A DNA stretch of 64,000 bases from Notolepis coatsorum. Its lineage: Eukaryota > Chordata > Actinopteri > Aulopiformes > Paralepididae. Below, one piece after another: positions 53,577 through 64,000 of the stretch; within the stretch, counting starts at the first letter, position 1, and each line of letters starts with the position of its first letter. Position numbers and translations under genes: made by a program. The notes below the pieces were generated by a model, which saw nothing but the letters and a program-made list of their open reading frames with translations, had not been told where the DNA came from and searched no databases. Where the stretch lies: NCBI GenBank assembly GCA_963971535.1, contig OZ020589.1:89836683-89900682 (forward strand). The letters run 5' to 3'.

Positions 53577-53940
53577 CACATATGCATATGTATTGGGAAT
53601 GCCCTCCTGTCAAAACTTTCTGGGAAAATGTCACCACTCAATTATCAGAATCTTTGTCACTCTGACCATACCGATACTGCCTTCTGTATTGTTGTTGAAT
53701 GATGTTTCTCAGTTATCGACCTTTGTACATGTAAAGAGACTCATTTTGGCGGGTCTTACGGCTGCCAAAAAGTTGATAGCGTCACGCTGGATTCAACCGG
53801 ATAAAATGTGCCGGAAGGTATGGATTCTCACCTATCTCGATGTGATTTATCTAGAGATATCCACTGCACGAATTTTAGGTGTTAACGAAGCCAGCATAGC
53901 AATCTGGGTAGCTGTGGTGGATAAGATAAAGGTAAATTAG
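53577..53940 (+). pseudogene. L1 ORF2 C-terminus
   Basis: Reads MYWECPPVKTFWE, then LILAGLTAAKKLIASRWIQP and VWILTYLDVIYLEISTARIL, up to a stop at 53938. Completes the ORF2 that began at 37811 and matches the minus-strand copy at 63266-63640. One frameshift near 53660. Confidence 0.85.
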
Positions 53941-55292
53941 GAATTTCCTGGTGCTGAATGAAGTAGTGGATGTATAGTCCAAGTGGGGGTCCTGAGGGGG
54001 GAGAGGGGGGGGAGAGTGAGCAAGAGCCCATGTATTGTATTGTATTTATAATTTTGTATGTCTTTTAATCTTTTAATCTACTTTCATTCTGATTTAATTA
54101 CTGGACTGTCATTATTGTTATTATTATTTCTTATTATTGTTATTGTCCTGTGATTTATCGTTGATTATTACTGTTATTGTATTGTTTGTCTTGTTTTATG
54201 TAAAAAAAGGGAAAATAAAAAACATTTGGTAAAAAAAAAAAGATATTTGCATGATATTTGCATTTGAATATTTATTTTGCACCGAAAATCACAACATACT
54301 ACTACTAGTCAATTAATGATACTAATACTAATCTATACAATCTATACAATCACCTGTTGTTGAATAAATACCATTACTTTCTAGTTGTTACTAAAAAACA
54401 GTATATATAAAACAGTATCTGTTAAAAAAAAAGTTTTATAATTTACATAATATAATATTTTTATTTTTTTTATTTTTTAAATGTATGCACTGGTATCGGA
54501 TCAGTATCGGTATCGGCCGATACACAAAGCTTAGGTATCGGAATCGGATTGGAAAGGAAGAAATGGTATCGGAACATCTCTAATTAGTATTCCGTTCATT
54601 TAGTTTTGTATTTTGTTTACTTCGTAATGTATAAAGGTTGTTTCATTTGTATTATTAGACTAGGCAGAATTTCAGAAAATGTGCTTGTATAAAGTGCTGA
54701 AGGCATTTCGTGTTTATTTTTGGTACACAACATTTCTAGGGGTATTAAGGGGTGCTGAATCCAAATTTGCTGTATACCAAGCTCAAAAATGTCAAATAAG
54801 GCCTCAAAATTGAGAAATCCAACATGGCCGCCAGCACTAGGCCCTCTCTCCACAAAAACAGGTGCTAAACCCACAGTTTTTATTCTACTGACATGAAACT
54901 TTGCACAGAACATCTGCACCTATGGAGGAAGAGAGTAGGAATATAGCTGGGGTGCAACCATGAGTAACAGGGTGTTTTTGACTGTCTAACTGTAATCTTT
55001 GTATAGGTGAGGATAAAAAAATGTCATTTATTCAGTGTTTGCAGGAATACGACAGCAATTTGGTAATAACTGTACAGTGTTGGACACCAACATTAGAATC
55101 CCCCAAGTCTTAGCTTTCTTCAGGCACCACGTTTATGCAAGTAGCTCTTATAGATCTGGATATATAAGCATTTTAATGTAAGCATGCTGTTTTAGGCGAA
55201 TTTTCTAAAAATAAATGGTGGGGCTTAATGAGTTAAGTGTGACTACACAAGGTACAAACCTGAATTAAATGTGCTTTTGTAAGTTTTCTTAC

Positions 55293-56116
55293 ATACATCA
55301 ACAAGGACGTAGTCACACCGGAGATTCAAGAATCCATACTTGGCGCAGAACACCTTGGACAGGCACAACTGAACATGTTTGTGGACAAACGTTTGTGTGA
55401 ACCTCCAGATAGTGACCAGCACCTGAACCTGAAATCACCCATTCGAATGAACAAAGCCAAGACATTTGCCTCTTTGTATGAAGTTGTGCAACTTTCCAAG
55501 AACAAGCAAAACACCATCAAAAGTGGACAGGCAGATTCTACAAAGGCTCATCACAGCTTACAGAGCAGGTCGTAAGGTAGACCTTGACAATATCCTCCAG
55601 CATGAGCTCATGCCCATCCCACCATCTCTGGCCACAACTAACGGGAGTCTACATTCCACCAACAAGTCTGTGTTAGCAAATATACTGACGAAACAAGTTA
55701 AAACCCCTGCAGATCTTACCCTTCAGGGACCCAGCTGCCTGGTCATTGATGGCCAAGCTCTGGTAATGGCACTCGGAAAGCCACCTGACACTACAACATT
55801 TGGTGACTATGCCAACAAGTTCACTGACACCGTGTTGAAGATGGGAGCAAAATACCAGAGGGTAGATGTCGTCTTTGACAGATACCATGACCAATCCATC
55901 AAAACAGGCACAAGGCTGAAACGCAAACAGCGCCACAGACCAGTACGTCGTGAAATCAAAAACAAGTCTGTTCCATATACTTGTACGGGAGCTGGCTATA
56001 ATCTTTTAATTATCTTCTACTCTATTCTATTCAGGAAGAGTCACATGGCATGTATCGAAGCATGCAACTGTAAGAAAGTCAACACCTGCCGGAACACTGA
56101 GGAAGAGTGTGAATAA
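55293..56116 (+). pseudogene. Broken transposon gene (DGQALV...VFDRY family)
   Basis: The first frame runs to about 55570 (DVVTPEIQESILGAEHLGQA, MFVDKRLCEPPDSDQHLNLK). A frameshift near 55525 moves to the frame ending at 56114, containing ADLTLQGPSCLVIDGQALVM, YQRVDVVFDRYHDQSIK and RPVRREIKNKSVP. The normal middle of the protein is missing. After a jump the last part reads ACNCKKVNTCRNTEEEC, a Cys-rich tail. From memory, multi-copy fish and invertebrate genes share the IDGQAL and VFDRY blocks and a CxC tail; the blocks could be an XPG-type nuclease fold, as carried by Academ transposons. Function not established. Confidence 0.5.
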
Positions 56117-56179
56117 GCTGTCACTGTAAGGATTACTGTAACAAGTATTCAAACGTACAGAGGAAGATTCCGGTAAAAA

Positions 56180-57234
56180 GCGGGAAGGTGGAATAGCTTT
56201 CATGTTGAACAACAATTGGTGTGATCCAGGCAACGTGAAGGAGCTTTCAAACCACTGCTCCCCAAACCTGGAGTATATATCCATCAAGTGCCGGCCATTC
56301 TTTCTCCCGAGAGAATTAACGTCGGTCATTCTGATCGGAGTGTATATTCCACCACAAGCAAACACAGGCGACGCGCTCTCCAAGCTCCACAACGAGGTAA
56401 ACAAGCTCCAAGCAGCTAACGTTGACGCTGCTATTGTGGTTGTGGGTGATTTCAATAGCGCTAATCTGAGAAAAGTGCTGCCAAAATTCTACCAGCATGT
56501 GACTTCTTCTACCAGAGGCGGGAATATTTTAGACCATTGCTACTCGCAATTTAAGAGCGGTTAAAAATCACATGCTGCCAGTCCTTTCGGCAAGTCAGAT
56601 CACGACACCATCTTTCTTGTACCGCAGTATAAACAAAGTCTCAAGCGCATTCCTGTAGTATCGCGAGAGGTGAAGCGCTGGACGGTGGCGTCGGAGGAGA
56701 CGCTCCAAGCTGCACTAGAATGTACAGACTGGGGGGTGTTCCGCGATAACACAAATAATATTAATGACTACACGGAAACAGTGCTGGACTTTGTTTGTAC
56801 TTTGGTAGAAGAAACAATCCCCTCTATCACAATTAGAGTTTACCCAAACCAAAAGCCCTGGGTAGACAAATCCGTCCGTGAAGCTCTGAAGGCGCGCACC
56901 TCAGCATACAACGCCAGGCTTGTGACAGGCAACATGAATGACCACAAGGTGGTGAGATACAATGTTAGGAGGACAGTAATAGAAGCAAAAAGGCGCTACA
57001 GGGATTCAATTGAACTTCAATATGAACAGGCTGACTCTAGAGCTATGTGGCAGGGCCTCAGAACGATGACAGATTACAAAGGCACCTCCCTCAAACTGAA
57101 CAGTGACATCCAACTGGCAAATGATCTCAATACCTTCTATGTGAGGTTTGAGGCTGGGAATAACAGCACCAGCCTACAAACCACTGCAATAGAGGAGGGG
57201 GGGGGGGGGGGGGGGGCACTGCTGATGGAGACTC
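56180..57234 (+). pseudogene. LINE endonuclease and linker, broken
   Basis: The AP-endonuclease domain is seen as GGIAFMLNNNWCDPG, LTSVILIGVYIPPQANTGDA and VVVGDFNSANLR; the SDH motif appears as GKSDHDT after a stop at 56562. The linker continues in 56670-57190 (VYPNQKPWVDKSVREALKAR). A run of about 19 G at 57199 interrupts the frame. The N-terminal catalytic residues are missing. Confidence 0.75.
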
Positions 57235-57235
57235 A

Positions 57236-58622
57236 GTGTTCAGGATAACAGAACATGAGGTGAGGAGGACGTTTAAGAAAGTGAATATCAGGAAGGCAGC
57301 AGGTCCGGACGGTATCCCCGGCCGCGTCCTAAAAGTCTGTGCCGACCAACTGGCCCCGGTATTCACTGACATATTTAACCTGTCCTTAGAACAGGCCGTC
57401 ATCCCCACCTGTCTGAAGAAGTCCACCATTATCCCTGTACCCAAAAAATCCAAGCCAGCTTGCCTCAACGACTACCGCCCTGTAGCTCTCACCTCCATAG
57501 CCATGAAGTGCTTTGAGAAGCTAGTGAAGGGCTACATCTGTTCCTCCCTCCCCATCAACCTGGACCCCCTGCTATTTGCATACCGCCCCAACAGGTCCAC
57601 GGAGGACGCCATAGCCCATGTGCTGCACACAGCAGCATCACACCTGGACAAGAGGCAGGGGAACTATGTGAGATGCTATTCATCGACTACAGCTCAGCAT
57701 TCAATACCATAGTCCCCTCCAAACTCATAGCCAAGCTCAGGGACCTGGGCTTGAACTATGACCTCTGCCAGTGGGTCTTGGACTTCCTGACGGGCAGACC
57801 CCAGGTGGTGAGAGCAGGCAACTGCACCTCCTCATCCAGCACTCTCAACATAGGGGCCCCCCAGGGCTGTGTCCTGAGTCCCCTCCTCCACTCCCTGTAC
57901 ACACATGACTGTGTGGCACAGCGGAACAACAACACAATCATCAAATTTGCTCACGACACAGTAGTGGTGGGCCTGATCTCTGCAAACGATGAGAGGGCCT
58001 ACCTGGAAGAGGTTAAGGTTCTAGCGGGATGGTGTCAAGAGAACAGCCTCTCCCTGAACATCAGCAAAACAAAGGAGATGATTGTGGACTTTAGGAGGTC
58101 GGGGTCAGGGACTACAGCCCCCTCAGCATCGACGGGGCACCGGTTGAGAGAGTGAACAGTTTTAAGTACCTCGGAGTCCACATATCCGAGGACTTGACAT
58201 GGACCACACACATTGACAGTGTTATCAAGAAGGCACGACAACGCCTCTACTTCCTTAGGCGCTTAAGGAAGTTCAACGTGAGTCAGAAGATCCTCAAGAA
58301 CTTCTACTCATGCACAATAGAGAGCATCCTGACTGGCAATATCACCTCCTGGTTTGGGAATAGCACTGCACAAGACCGCAGCAGACTACAGAGAGTGGCC
58401 CGTTCAGCCGAACGCACAATTGAAGGTGGGCTTCCCACTCTCCAAGACATTTACAACAAGCGGTGCATGGGCAAGGCTAAGAGAATAATCAAAGACTCCA
58501 GCCACTCAAACAACTGTCTCTTTGAACTGCTGCGATCAGGCAAGCGATACCGGAGTCTCCATGGCAAGCACAGAGAGACTCAGAAGGTGCTTCTATCCCC
58601 AGGCCATCAGGATGCTCAATGA
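57236..58622 (+). pseudogene. LINE reverse transcriptase, three frames
   Basis: Frame 1 (57236-57690): [53 protein letters not shown]. Frame 2 (57673-58155): [40 protein letters not shown] and [11 protein letters not shown]. The catalytic FADD reads FAHD here, a substitution of an essential Asp. Frame 3 (58152-58622): [20 protein letters not shown] and ITSWFGNSTAQD to the end. Two frameshifts plus the active-site change make it inactive. Confidence 0.85.
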
Positions 58623-59855
58623 ATGAACAATGAACAATAAGCAAACCATCAACACACCCACAGCGCACATACACTCACTTAAATAAACAACACACTGTAT
58701 CACCCACTTTACCACTTTAGACACAATTTACACTTTATATTTATATTATTGGTAAGGAAATTGCACATCATTCTCATTCCTTATTGCACCTCACCACTAC
58801 AAGGTGGCACCACAAGCTAAGCTATACCTCACCATTTTTGTACCAGCTGTACATACTGTATATATAGAAACACTGAACAATTTTGTTGTTTACACTTGTT
58901 TACGTACTTGACTTCTTGACTTTCTATTTTATACTTATTATACTTATTTTATACTATCTTGTTATTATCTAGCACACTCTCAGGAGCAACACAGAAAGAA
59001 ACATTTCATGCAAAGTATTCTGTATTCTGTATGATAACTAATAAAGAAACTTGAACCTTCACTTATATTGATATGGTAAAATAATATTTTTATTTTATTA
59101 TATTATAATCTATTCTATTCTATTCTGGAAAAGTGGCATTGGATGAATCATGCAACTGCAAGACACCTGCGACACCTGCCTGAATACGATTGATGACTGA
59201 CAATAAATTACTGTACCTAAGCTACTGTACGCATATTAAGGACTATCTAATTTGCATAAATGACATGTTGATTAAAAAAAATCAAGAGAAAAGAGTTTGA
59301 TGAATAAATCCATGGCCTGGGATCATCCTGCTTTTCTTTCTTATTTGGTTGATGAGTTATGCATCAATAACGACCACCGTTTCTGCTATAAATATGAGTT
59401 TCAAGCAACATTTTCACAACTGATCTAAAATCAGGATATGATTTTAAATTCCTCATGTATGCAAACATATAAAAACACATTTCATTCATGTTTCTACCTT
59501 GTTTAGTCAAAAAGATATGCACTTAAATAGATTTCAGCCTGGCGCTGGCGGCCATGTTGGATTTCTCAATTTTGAGGCCTTATTTGACATTTTTGAGCTT
59601 GGTATACAGCAGATTTGGATTCAGCACCCCTTAATACCCCTAGAAATGTTGTGTACCAAAAATAAACACGAAATGCCTTCATGGTTATGATTTTCTGAAA
59701 ATGTACCCTGTCTATATGTGTCTATAGTCCAACGCACATGGCGGGTGATTTTTGCCAGGCGACTGACTTTTTAAGCGAGGCGACCGACAGAATTGTATCG
59801 CTTCCATTGTTATGAATGAAACAACCCGTTTCTCTCTCTCTCCCTCTCTCCGTCT

Positions 59856-59857
<2 letters not shown>

Positions 59858-59924
<67 letters not shown>
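59858..59924. repeat. (CA)n microsatellite in unit B
   Basis: About 33 CA units; the counterpart of 34994-35158 but without the CACG interruptions. Confidence 0.95.
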
Positions 59925-59926
<2 letters not shown>

Positions 59927-60227
59927 TCGATCGCCTGCCGTGTGCCTCATTTCGGGCTTATTTTTTACTTCCTGATATCTGCCAACAGCGCTGTCATGAG
60001 TGCAGACTGCTCCGCAAGCCACACATATCCCGCGCAGGTGATTGATTGATTGAAAATTGTATGAACAGATTGCAGAATGGGTACAATACAGTACGGCTCA
60101 ATACACACAATTGTTAACTCATTGACTGCCAGCTATTATCCTCATCCTGTAGTAGCTACCGCCACCGCTGTAAACGGTGGGAGTCGCTCACCTTGTTTGC
60201 AGGGCTATAACTATTTAAATATGATTT

Positions 60228-60375
60228 AAGCATTACATCACGCGCAGGGGTGTGTTATACTCATTAGATCACGCCTAGGGGTGGTTGTTAGGCCCGATGT
60301 GCAGCAGAGGGTCGTTAGACCCCCCTAGGCGTGATCTAATGAGTATAACACACAACTTCAAGTGATGTAATGCTT
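60228..60375. repeat. Hairpin element (copy in unit B)
   Basis: Counterpart of 35418-35571: GTGTGTTATACTCATTAGAT and its complement pair around the CCTAGGGGTGG loop region. In this copy GATCACGCCTAGG and CCTAGGCGTGATC pair more perfectly than in unit A. Confidence 0.75.
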
Positions 60376-60615
60376 TTATACAATGGCCCAATTCACCCAA
60401 ACGTATTTCTATACAATACAGTAATTGAAGCATAATGGAGATTTATTCACAAAACCATCCACAGAGAAAGTAGATCCAATAGTAGATCCAATGGTCTGAA
60501 AAAAAAATAATAATAAAAAATCTACGGCCATTCTTTTTTTTTGTCCGCGATTTTTCTTTTGTTTCACAATGGGTCATGACAAACCAATTACATAATCCAA
60601 CATATGTGTAATGAA

Positions 60616-62329
60616 CAGTGTTGTGCTAGTTACTGAAAAATAGTAACTCAGTTACTTTACTAGTTACTTCATTTCAAAGTAACTTCGTTACTGTACTAGT
60701 TACTTACACCCAAAAGTAATGAGTTACTGTGAAAAGTAACTATTTAGTTATTTAAAAAAAAAAATAAAAAAAAAAGATTGCTCCCGAGTCCCATGTAGTA
60801 TATAGTACTCAAAATCGGTTGATCAACTTGACAGTTTCCATTCACATCACCGAACTCTGCTAAGCAATGTGGTCTAGATACAAACACAAATCTGACACAA
60901 ACAAATGTTGTCCCGAGTCGATATAATAAGAAGTGCGCCGGTTGAAGGAACAGCCTTGATGTCGCCGGAGCGTTTCATTATAACCATTATAATTCAAGGG
61001 TACTACGACTATGCGTGCACCTCATGGTACCAAAGCACCTCAAAGGCGCTTAAAACAAAATTACAAACATCACAAAACAAACTGGTCAGACTACTACTTG
61101 ACCTGAACCCCAGAACCCACCTCACCCCTGCCCACTTTGACAACCTAGGATGGCTTAGAGTAGACGACAGAGTACAGCAACTTGCAATGGGCCTGGTCTA
61201 CAAGATACACTATACGACCGGGGTGCCCATGTACATGTCAAAATACTTCCCAAAGGTCAGTGAATACCACAACCACTACACCAGAGGAAGCTCAACAAAT
61301 CATGTTAAACCCAGATTCAGCTCAAACAAGGGACTAAACACGTTTCGCAATTATGCCACAACAATGTGGAATGCCCTACCCAAAGCTAGGGGTAACAGTA
61401 CTGTATATTTGAATACCGTTTATGTCACAAATGTATCAGTACTAAATACCTATATGTCCCTATGCCATAAATGTCATGTATGTTGTGTATGTCATAAATG
61501 TCTATATGAATTGAAAATGGGGGACCCTGATGGAAACAAGACAAACGTCTTTCTCAGGTCTGCATCCCCTTAACAATTGTATGTATTGAGCCGTACTGTA
61601 TTGTACCCATTCTGCAATCTGTTAAATAAAGTTTTCATTCATTCATTCATTCACCATCTTGCAAGTTGCAACGTTGTTTAAGATATCAATCAAAGCATTG
61701 CAACATTAGAATAGTTAGGATATCAATTGTGCATGAATTAAAGGACTATATTTATATTGTTTGATTAGTATTATGAGATTCCCTGGCAGATTTCGTACAG
61801 TCAAAATCCGTTGATCAACTTGAGTTTCAGTGAACACATTGCACTCACCAAAGTCTGCGGTGGTCGAGATGTAGTAACGTTACGTTAGTCCAGTTGACTC
61901 CAGCAGCGCCTCAAACATGTTCTTTATCTCGTTTCCATGTTGTATATTAATTATCTCTCCAAGTAGTTGCTAAATGGTTTGTTAGTTTGTTACTGCGTTC
62001 TTTTTATGTAGATTCATAGCGAGCGTTTGTTTTGTTTACAATAGAGAGGGTCTATTTCTTTCCGTAGCCGCATTTCTGGTTTCCGCATTTCTGATTGGCC
62101 AGTGGCCAGACTCGCCTCGTATCATTCTACGCGGGTGGGGATGAGGATAATAATAATAATAATAATAATCACTACCGCTCGCTATCAATCTACGCCGTAT
62201 ATAACGCAAATAACGCAGTGACGAACCATTCAGTAACGTAAGTAGCGTTACTGAATTTCAAAAGTAATGCGTTAGAGTACTAGTTGCGGCAAAAAGTAAC
62301 TTCATTTCTGTCTGTTAGTCCCAACACTG
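60616..62329. mobile_element. hAT element, TSD GTAAYGAA (copy 2, inverted)
   Basis: Ends CAGTGTTGTGCTAGTTACTG and, mirrored, GTCCCAACACTG. Flanked by GTAATGAA (60608-60615) and GTAACGAA (62330-62337). Unit A has the empty site TGTGTAACGAACTAAC near 36053. Inverted relative to 31459-32707 and enlarged by a LINE 3' piece. No transposase. Confidence 0.9.
60986..61655 (+). pseudogene. LINE (CR1/L2-like) ORF2 tail with (ATTC)n end
   Basis: Reads YYDYACTSWYQSTSKALKTK, LQTSQNKLVRLLLDLNPRTH, MGLVYKIHYTTGVPMYMSKY and FRNYATTMWNALPKA, the segment after reverse transcriptase in CR1/L2-group LINEs, to a stop at 61571. The 3' end AATCTGTTAAATAAAGTTTT is followed by ATTC repeats. The same 3' end occurs reversed at 29222, 30785, 35232 and 60045. 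5' truncated; inserted in the hAT, with a possible ACCAT duplication. Confidence 0.75.
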
Positions 62330-62560
62330 GTAACGAACTAACATATTCCAGTTGACTATCTTTTTTGGAGGATTCGTTCAAAAGATATTCATACTTCCAT
62401 TTGTCTATCTATGGCGGACTCATTCAGACTCATCCAGGATTTTTTTTTTAAAGTAATTCGGTTGTGGGAGGGATCTGGGGTCACGTGGAGTGTGTTATAC
62501 AAAATAACAACGGCTAACTTGACTGTTTCAGCCAATCAGAATCAAGATATTTGCATATTT

Positions 62561-62992
62561 GCATTTGAATATTTATTTTGCACCGAAAATCACAACATAC
62601 TACTACTAGTCAATTAATGATACTAATACTAATCTATACAATCACCTGTTGTTGACCATTACTTTCTAGTTATTACTAAAAAACAGTATATATAAAACAG
62701 TATCTGTTAAAAAAAAAGGTTTTATAATTTATATAATATAATTTTTTTTTTTTTTTTTTTTTTTTAAATGTATGCAATGGTATCGGATCAGTATCGGTAT
62801 CGGCCGATACCCAAAGCTTAGGTATCGGAATCAGATTGGAAAGGAAGAAATGGTATCGGAACATCTCTAATTAGTATTCCGTTCATTTAGTTTTGTATTT
62901 TGTTTACTTTGTAATGTATAAAGGTTGTTTCATTTGTATTACGTGTCTATAGTCCAACGCACACGGCGGGTGATTTTTGCCAGGCGACCGAC
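62561..62992. repeat. Tandem-duplication unit C (cut by L1)
   Basis: Starts TTTGAATATTTATTTTGCAC directly after the end of unit B (no L1 between them), includes the hAT right end with the uninterrupted TATCGGAACATCTC, and runs to GCGACCGAC, where the minus-strand L1 begins. Confidence 0.8.
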
Positions 62993-64000
62993 TTTTTTTT
63001 TGTTGTGAAATTTGTTTTATTTTATTTATTCTTTTGACATGACATACAAACATTTACAGTAGAAATCCACTATAAATCACAGGGCTATTACCGACATAAT
63101 ACTAACAATCATGACAGCCCGGTTTTTAAAATTAAAATAGATGTAGATTAAAGATATACACAGATTAATTACAATACAATACAACACATAAATGCTCTTG
63201 CTCGTTCTTCCCTCCCCCACCGGACCCCCCTTGAATACATCTATTATTTCGCTTGATACCAAGGATTAAAAGTTCATATAATGCTTTATCCTCTCCACCA
63301 CTTCTAACCAGATTGCTATGCTGGCTTCATTAACACCTAGAATTTGTGCGGTAGATATCTCTAGGTAAATCACATCAAGATAGGTAAGAATCCATACCCT
63401 CCGACACATTTTATCAGGTTGAATCCAGCGTGATGCTATTAGTTTTTTGGCAGCCGTAAGACCGGACAAGATTATCCTTAGTACAGAGTGTGATAATTGA
63501 GAGACATCATTCAGCAACAATACAGAAGGCATTACAGGTATTGTCAAAAACAAAAATCCTGATAATAGTGTGGTTATTTCTTCCCAAAATATCTTAACAG
63601 GCGGGCATTCCCAATACATATGCATAAATGTACCACTATCACCGTTTGTACATAAGGAACATCGAGAGTCTTGTTTAAGCCCCATACGGTTAAGTCGAAT
63701 AGGAGTTAGGTAAGTCCTATGAATAAAATTAAGATTAATCTGTTGATGATCCGGGTTACGTAACGATAGCCGAACGTTTGCCCAGACTTCAGCCCAATCA
63801 AAATCTACTTCCAAGTCTGGTATATCCCTCCTCCAAACTGAGTCTAGGGGAAGGACTTCATACGACAAAACCTCTCGATGTCTCCCTTTCATAAAAGAAT
63901 TTGTGATATCTGTGGTGCTCCAGTGGTACCTTTAATGGGACTCCATGAGCCTTCAAACATGCTAATAACTGTCTGTAGAAATAGTATGTGGAACTGGTGA
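62993..64000 (-). mobile_element. L1 (Tx1-like), minus strand, runs off the window
   Basis: A T tract at 62993-63001 is the reversed poly(A) tail. The 3' UTR spans 63002-63265, then ORF2. Same family as 36285-54239. The 5' end and target duplication are outside the window. Confidence 0.85.
63266..64000 (-). pseudogene. L1 ORF2 C-terminal region
   Basis: On the minus strand the frame from 63892 to the stop at 63266 reads EVLPLDSVWRRDIPDLEVDF, INLNFIHRTYLTPIRLNRMG, CSLCTNGDSGTFMHMYWECP and VWILTYLDVIYLEISTAQIL. This gives the uninterrupted version of the stretch split at 49720/53577 in the other copy. A frame change near 63890 separates it from further ORF2 text upstream (plus-strand 63895-64000), so this copy is probably defective too, although most of it is outside the window. 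Confidence 0.8.

Larger units (their letters stand above)
36285..54239 (+). mobile_element. L1 (Tx1-like) LINE, split by two large insertions
   Basis: The 16-base duplication AAGATATTTGCATGAT occurs at 36269-36284 and 54240-54255, and the 3' end is an A-rich tail just before 54240. The element contains ORF1 (36454-37159), a ~650-base spacer, ORF2 in three pieces, and a 3' UTR (53941-54239). Removing the BEL/Pao element and the insert at 49721-53576 leaves about 5 kb, the size of a nearly full-length L1 with internal deletions. Inserted at the junction of tandem units A and B. A second copy lies on the minus strand at 62993-64000. Confidence 0.9.
56165..59065 (+). mobile_element. Jockey/I-group LINE inserted in the transposon
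   Basis: Covers a 5'-truncated endonuclease, reverse transcriptase and C-terminal tail (to 58620), then a ~440-base 3' region ending CTAATAAAGAAACTTGAA. Same family as 9703-11012 and the tail at 31370-32745. Sequences related to the transposon gene's last exon lie on both sides (56020-56150 and 59100-59215). Confidence 0.8.
54656..59714 (+). mobile_element. DNA transposon with ~190-bp inverted ends (Academ-like?)
   Basis: The left end TAGACTAGGCAGAATTTCAG and the right end (read backwards TAGACAGGGTACATTTTCAG) continue as inverted repeats for ~190 bases, including GAAGGCATTTCGTGTTTATT and CCTCAAAATTGAGAAATCC. TAT is duplicated outside (54653-54655, 59715-59717), and units A and C show the uninterrupted site. 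It carries the broken gene at 55293-56116 and a LINE insertion. A 3-base duplication plus a nuclease-like reading of that gene suggest the Academ superfamily; this is inference. Confidence 0.7.
54256..62560. repeat. Tandem-duplication unit B
   Basis: Same sequence as unit A, including the hAT right end (to 54586), the CA tract, GCCAACAGCGCTGTCATGAG, the LINE tail, the hairpin (60228-60375) and the final CAGCCAATCAGAATCAAGAT. It carries the Academ-like element (54656-59714) and a hAT (60616-62329), both absent from unit A at matching points. Confidence 0.8.

Overview
The window looks like a repeat-choked stretch of a teleost fish nuclear genome, probably a percomorph (an inference from the repeat families: hAT elements, TTAA-flanked piggyBac-type elements, an L1 of the fish Tx1 kind, CR1/L2-group and jockey-group LINEs, a BEL/Pao element, long CA and AT microsatellites). 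There is no bacterial-style gene organisation. I can support only two pieces of cellular protein-coding gene: a 120-base calcium-binding EGF exon of the fibulin-3/-4 (EFEMP) type on the minus strand at 9442-9561, and what reads as coding exon 1 of ppp1r21 on the plus strand at 28524-28577. The second lies inside a hAT transposon and so looks like a captured gene fragment. Nearly everything else is mobile DNA, much of it nested several levels deep and datable by target-site duplications (TSDs) and by empty sites in neighbouring copies.

Layout. 1-9.1 kb: foldback elements, a 1.5-kb palindrome (3779-5279), 41-bp and ~36-bp minisatellites, a TTAA-flanked element (7208-8375) that carries a tRNA-like SINE and splits a hAT transposase relic, and a LINE 3' end. 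9.4-12.75 kb: the fibulin exon, abutted by a hAT element (9565-12746) that contains a LINE and a second hAT (11243-12506), which in turn contains an L2-like LINE end. 12.75-23.5 kb: one LINE split by inverted-repeat elements that hold another LINE (13.67-15.5 kb) and a 6.7-kb LTR element on the minus strand (16345-23019) with LTRs of 2590 and 2778 bp built of minisatellites and no protein genes. 24.3-26.8 kb: two TTAA-flanked foldback elements.

28.1-34.8 kb is a hAT element (TSD ATTAGTAT) that carries the ppp1r21 exon and was later invaded by a 4.8-kb foldback element, a second hAT, LINE ends and a solo LTR. Its right end begins a tandem duplication of a unit of about 1.6 kb (unit A 33562-36284, unit B 54256-62560, unit C 62561 onward). 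Between A and B sits an L1 (36285-54239, 16-bp TSD) which is itself split by an almost pristine BEL/Pao retrotransposon (38137-47273, TSD GTAGT, one uninterrupted 2062-codon gag-pol frame, LTRs differing at three bases plus C-tract length) and by a 3.9-kb composite insert. Unit B holds a 5.06-kb Academ-like DNA transposon (54656-59714) with its own LINE insertion, plus a hAT (60616-62329). Unit C is cut by a minus-strand L1 that runs off the window.

How the parts work together: the BEL/Pao element is the only one that still looks able to encode a complete mobility apparatus. The others are broken, or are non-autonomous elements that would depend on enzymes made elsewhere. The most unusual points are the gene-fragment capture, the fibulin exon whose splice acceptor is abutted by a transposon end, the minisatellite-filled LTRs, and the tandem units whose paired empty and filled sites give a relative chronology. 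All family names are from motif recognition by eye; no database search was run.
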